From Anaerolineales bacterium (lineage in GTDB: Bacteria > Chloroflexota > Anaerolineae > Anaerolineales > UBA4823): a DNA stretch of 64,000 nucleotides. Below are positions 62,767 through 64,000 of this stretch, piece after piece. A model generated the notes under the pieces. The model was not told the origin of the DNA. It searched no databases and saw only the letters and a list, made by a program, of their open reading frames with translations. The position numbers and the translations under genes were made by a program. The DNA lies in assembly GCA_016929095.1 (NCBI GenBank), contig JAFGJM010000010.1, forward strand, positions 1 to 64,000. The letters run 5' to 3'. Every line of letters starts with the position of its first letter. Positions within the stretch are counted from its first letter, which is position 1.

Positions 62767-64000
62767 TCACCAGGCTACTTCCACCGCCCGCACGGTTGCT
62801 ACCCAGCGAATATTGGCGTTCTCTGCGCCACTCACCTGTATGATCAGGGCATCATATGCATCACTGGCAGAAATCGTGATTTCCCAGGCAGGGTTATCTT
62901 CGCCCAGGGTAATCATGACCGTCGATGGGACAAAGGATGTTATACCGCCCTCATTTTTAATTACACCACGAAAATAATAGCCTGCGGATTGGTTAAACGC
63001 ATTGCGCTTCGCCGCCACGAATATCTCGAACGCCATTGTTCGATCCGTTTGTATTGTGAGACGCTCAGACGCGCCATCCAGGAATAATTCCGTAGCCGTA
63101 GCATCGGTGGTTGAATTTCGCAGAATATACGTGGAGGCTTGAGCGTCGCCGTTTTCGCTGAAGGCGCCGCTGGCATTTGAAATTTGCCCAAACAGGGTTG
63201 TTTCTGCATTCAAACCACCCGAAATAGAGGAATAATCTCCGTGGGCGTTGTTGAGCTTTCCGCCTCCAATGGCGGCATTTTGTCGATCAATATGATTGCT
63301 CTCCCCGCCGCTGATCGCTGCATATGTCCCGGTGATGGCGATGCTGTTCCCCAGTCCTCCGACGATGGTTGACGCATTGCCGGAAGTTTGATTGCCAGCT
63401 ACAGATATTCCATCCTCACCGCCTCCGCCGATAAAAGCGCCAACTCCGGCGGCGATGTTGCCAGAGCCTCCGCCTATGGATGTATAGGGGGCATTGGCAA
63501 TATTGTCATACCCACCGCCAATGGAAGCGTATGATGCGCCGGTAATATTATTTCCTCCTCCTGCCACAAGCGCATGATCGGCGTTGGCTGTGTTATTTTC
63601 TCCGCCGCTTACCACGGCATGTTGAGCATTATCCTGTATCTCATCGGCATTGCCCGCCTGGTTGCCTGTTCCTCCGGATACTGTACTATAGTGGTCGGTT
63701 ACTCGATTTAGACTGCTATCTGTACCGCCGCCGTCAATCACTGCGCCATGAATCCCCTCGGTCACCAGATTGCCGTGATAACCACCGATCACATTGGGGC
63801 TGGTTTCATTTTGTTGAGTAAATAACCCGGGCAATGCCAGAGCATAAGGGGCTGGTGTTATCGCCTGGCGCGGGGTAAGCGTGGTAAAAATAGTATCCCC
63901 CGAACATTTGACCTCGATTTCCAACCAACGCGCTTGTCCATCAAATGCATTTTTGCCAAAATCCAGATTGGCAACAGTAAAGTATCCATTATTAACCTCG
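62767..64000 (-). CDS. beta-roll repeat surface protein, 5' end outside window
   Basis: The gene continues past the right edge; the frame is open to 64000 (upstream codons read EVNNGYFTVANLDFGKNAF). A Met at 63924 is internal. After a short beta domain ending TPAPYALALPG, repeats of the form sGGxxNxaxgxxaxigGG follow for about 200 residues, as in the head of trimeric autotransporters (Hep/Hag, YadA-head). A C-terminal globular region follows, with no membrane anchor. Probably a secreted adhesin-like protein. No frameshift seen. Confidence 0.75.
   Translation of the reverse strand, partial: EVNNGYFTVANLDFGKNAFDGQARWLEIEVKCSGDTIFTTLTPRQAITPAPYALALPGLFTQQNETSPNVIGGYHGNLVTEGIHGAVIDGGGTDSSLNRVTDHYSTVSGGTGNQAGNADEIQDNAQHAVVSGGENNTANADHALVAGGGNNITGASYASIGGGYDNIANAPYTSIGGGSGNIAAGVGAFIGGGGEDGISVAGNQTSGNASTIVGGLGNSIAITGTYAAISGGESNHIDRQNAAIGGGKLNNAHGDYSSISGGLNAETTLFGQISNASGAFSENGDAQASTYILRNSTTDATATELFLDGASERLTIQTDRTMAFEIFVAAKRNAFNQSAGYYFRGVIKNEGGITSFVPSTVMITLGEDNPAWEITISASDAYDALIIQVSGAENANIRWVATVRAVEVAW

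Noticed and set aside
1-64000. tRNA, rRNA, CRISPR, IS element or prophage
   Set aside because: No TTCGA-type tRNA arm in a gene-free stretch, no spaced direct repeats of CRISPR type, no transposase, integrase or phage structural gene seen.

Overview
The window looks like a bacterial chromosome segment of moderate GC content, most probably from a member of the Chloroflexota (Anaerolineae-like). This placement is inferred from gene content: a MalT-type LuxR regulator with its small partner gene, several exported proteins ending in a Tyr-Leu-Pro-x-Ile-x-Arg tail, a beta-roll 'GG..N.A' repeat protein, and a PstSCAB-PhoU/PhoPR block. No rRNA, tRNA, CRISPR, IS element or prophage was seen.

Layout. 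0.2-3.8 kb: a NERD-domain membrane protein, a CPBP protease and an exported beta-helix protein. 3.8-8.5 kb: an OsmC protein, then a minus-strand selenium operon read from right to left: yedE transporter, yedF/TusA-like carrier, class V aminotransferase (cysteine desulfurase-like), DUF3343 protein and selD. The selD start lies 25 codons upstream of the first uninterrupted ATG, and the extension contains an in-frame TGA at the catalytic position followed by a SECIS-like hairpin, so SelD is itself a selenoprotein. A structured leader with an intrinsic terminator precedes yedE. 8.6-11.3 kb: an MFS transporter and an autoregulated ArsR-like unit behind three tandem palindromic operators. 11.34-11.74 kb: a gene-free AT-rich stretch with two perfect and several near-perfect DnaA boxes, a candidate replication origin; two parS (ParB) sites lie 4 kb away at 15.54-15.59 kb. 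11.8-17.3 kb: M1-like lipoprotein peptidase, deoxynucleoside kinase, nucleotidyltransferase, DUF4177, SPFH/stomatin and a GntR regulator.

17.4-26.1 kb: MalT-like LuxR regulator, a small conserved protein, a 1434-residue PEP-synthase/rifampin-phosphotransferase-like protein whose middle and phosphohistidine domains are duplicated, and a drug-type MFS transporter 1 nt downstream. 26.1-35.8 kb: phosphohexomutase, then the phosphate regulon on the minus strand (isochorismatase-like, phoP, phoR, pstS, pstC, pstA, pstB, phoU) with a Pho-box-like 11-bp repeat before pstS. 35.9-45.9 kb: accessory single genes (methyltransferase, APH-type kinase, degenerate nucleotidyltransferase pair, serine hydrolase, SDR, C39-like exported protein, DUF255 thioredoxin protein, GNAT, exported Asn/Gly-tailed protein). 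46-50.1 kb: radA, a hicA-hicB toxin-antitoxin pair, a MoaD-like/TtuA tRNA thiolation pair and a VUT-family (queuosine precursor) transporter. 50.4-64 kb: MFS, hemolysin-III protein, a polysaccharide locus (GH39-like hydrolase, two glycosyltransferases, a WbaP-type priming transferase, a GT-C-like membrane protein), two membrane proteins of unknown role, and a 5'-truncated beta-roll surface protein running off the right edge.

The most notable items are the selenoprotein SelD with its SECIS and operon leader, the oriC/parS candidate, the duplicated phosphotransferase, and the triple operator. All functional calls rest on reading motifs by eye; none was checked against a database.
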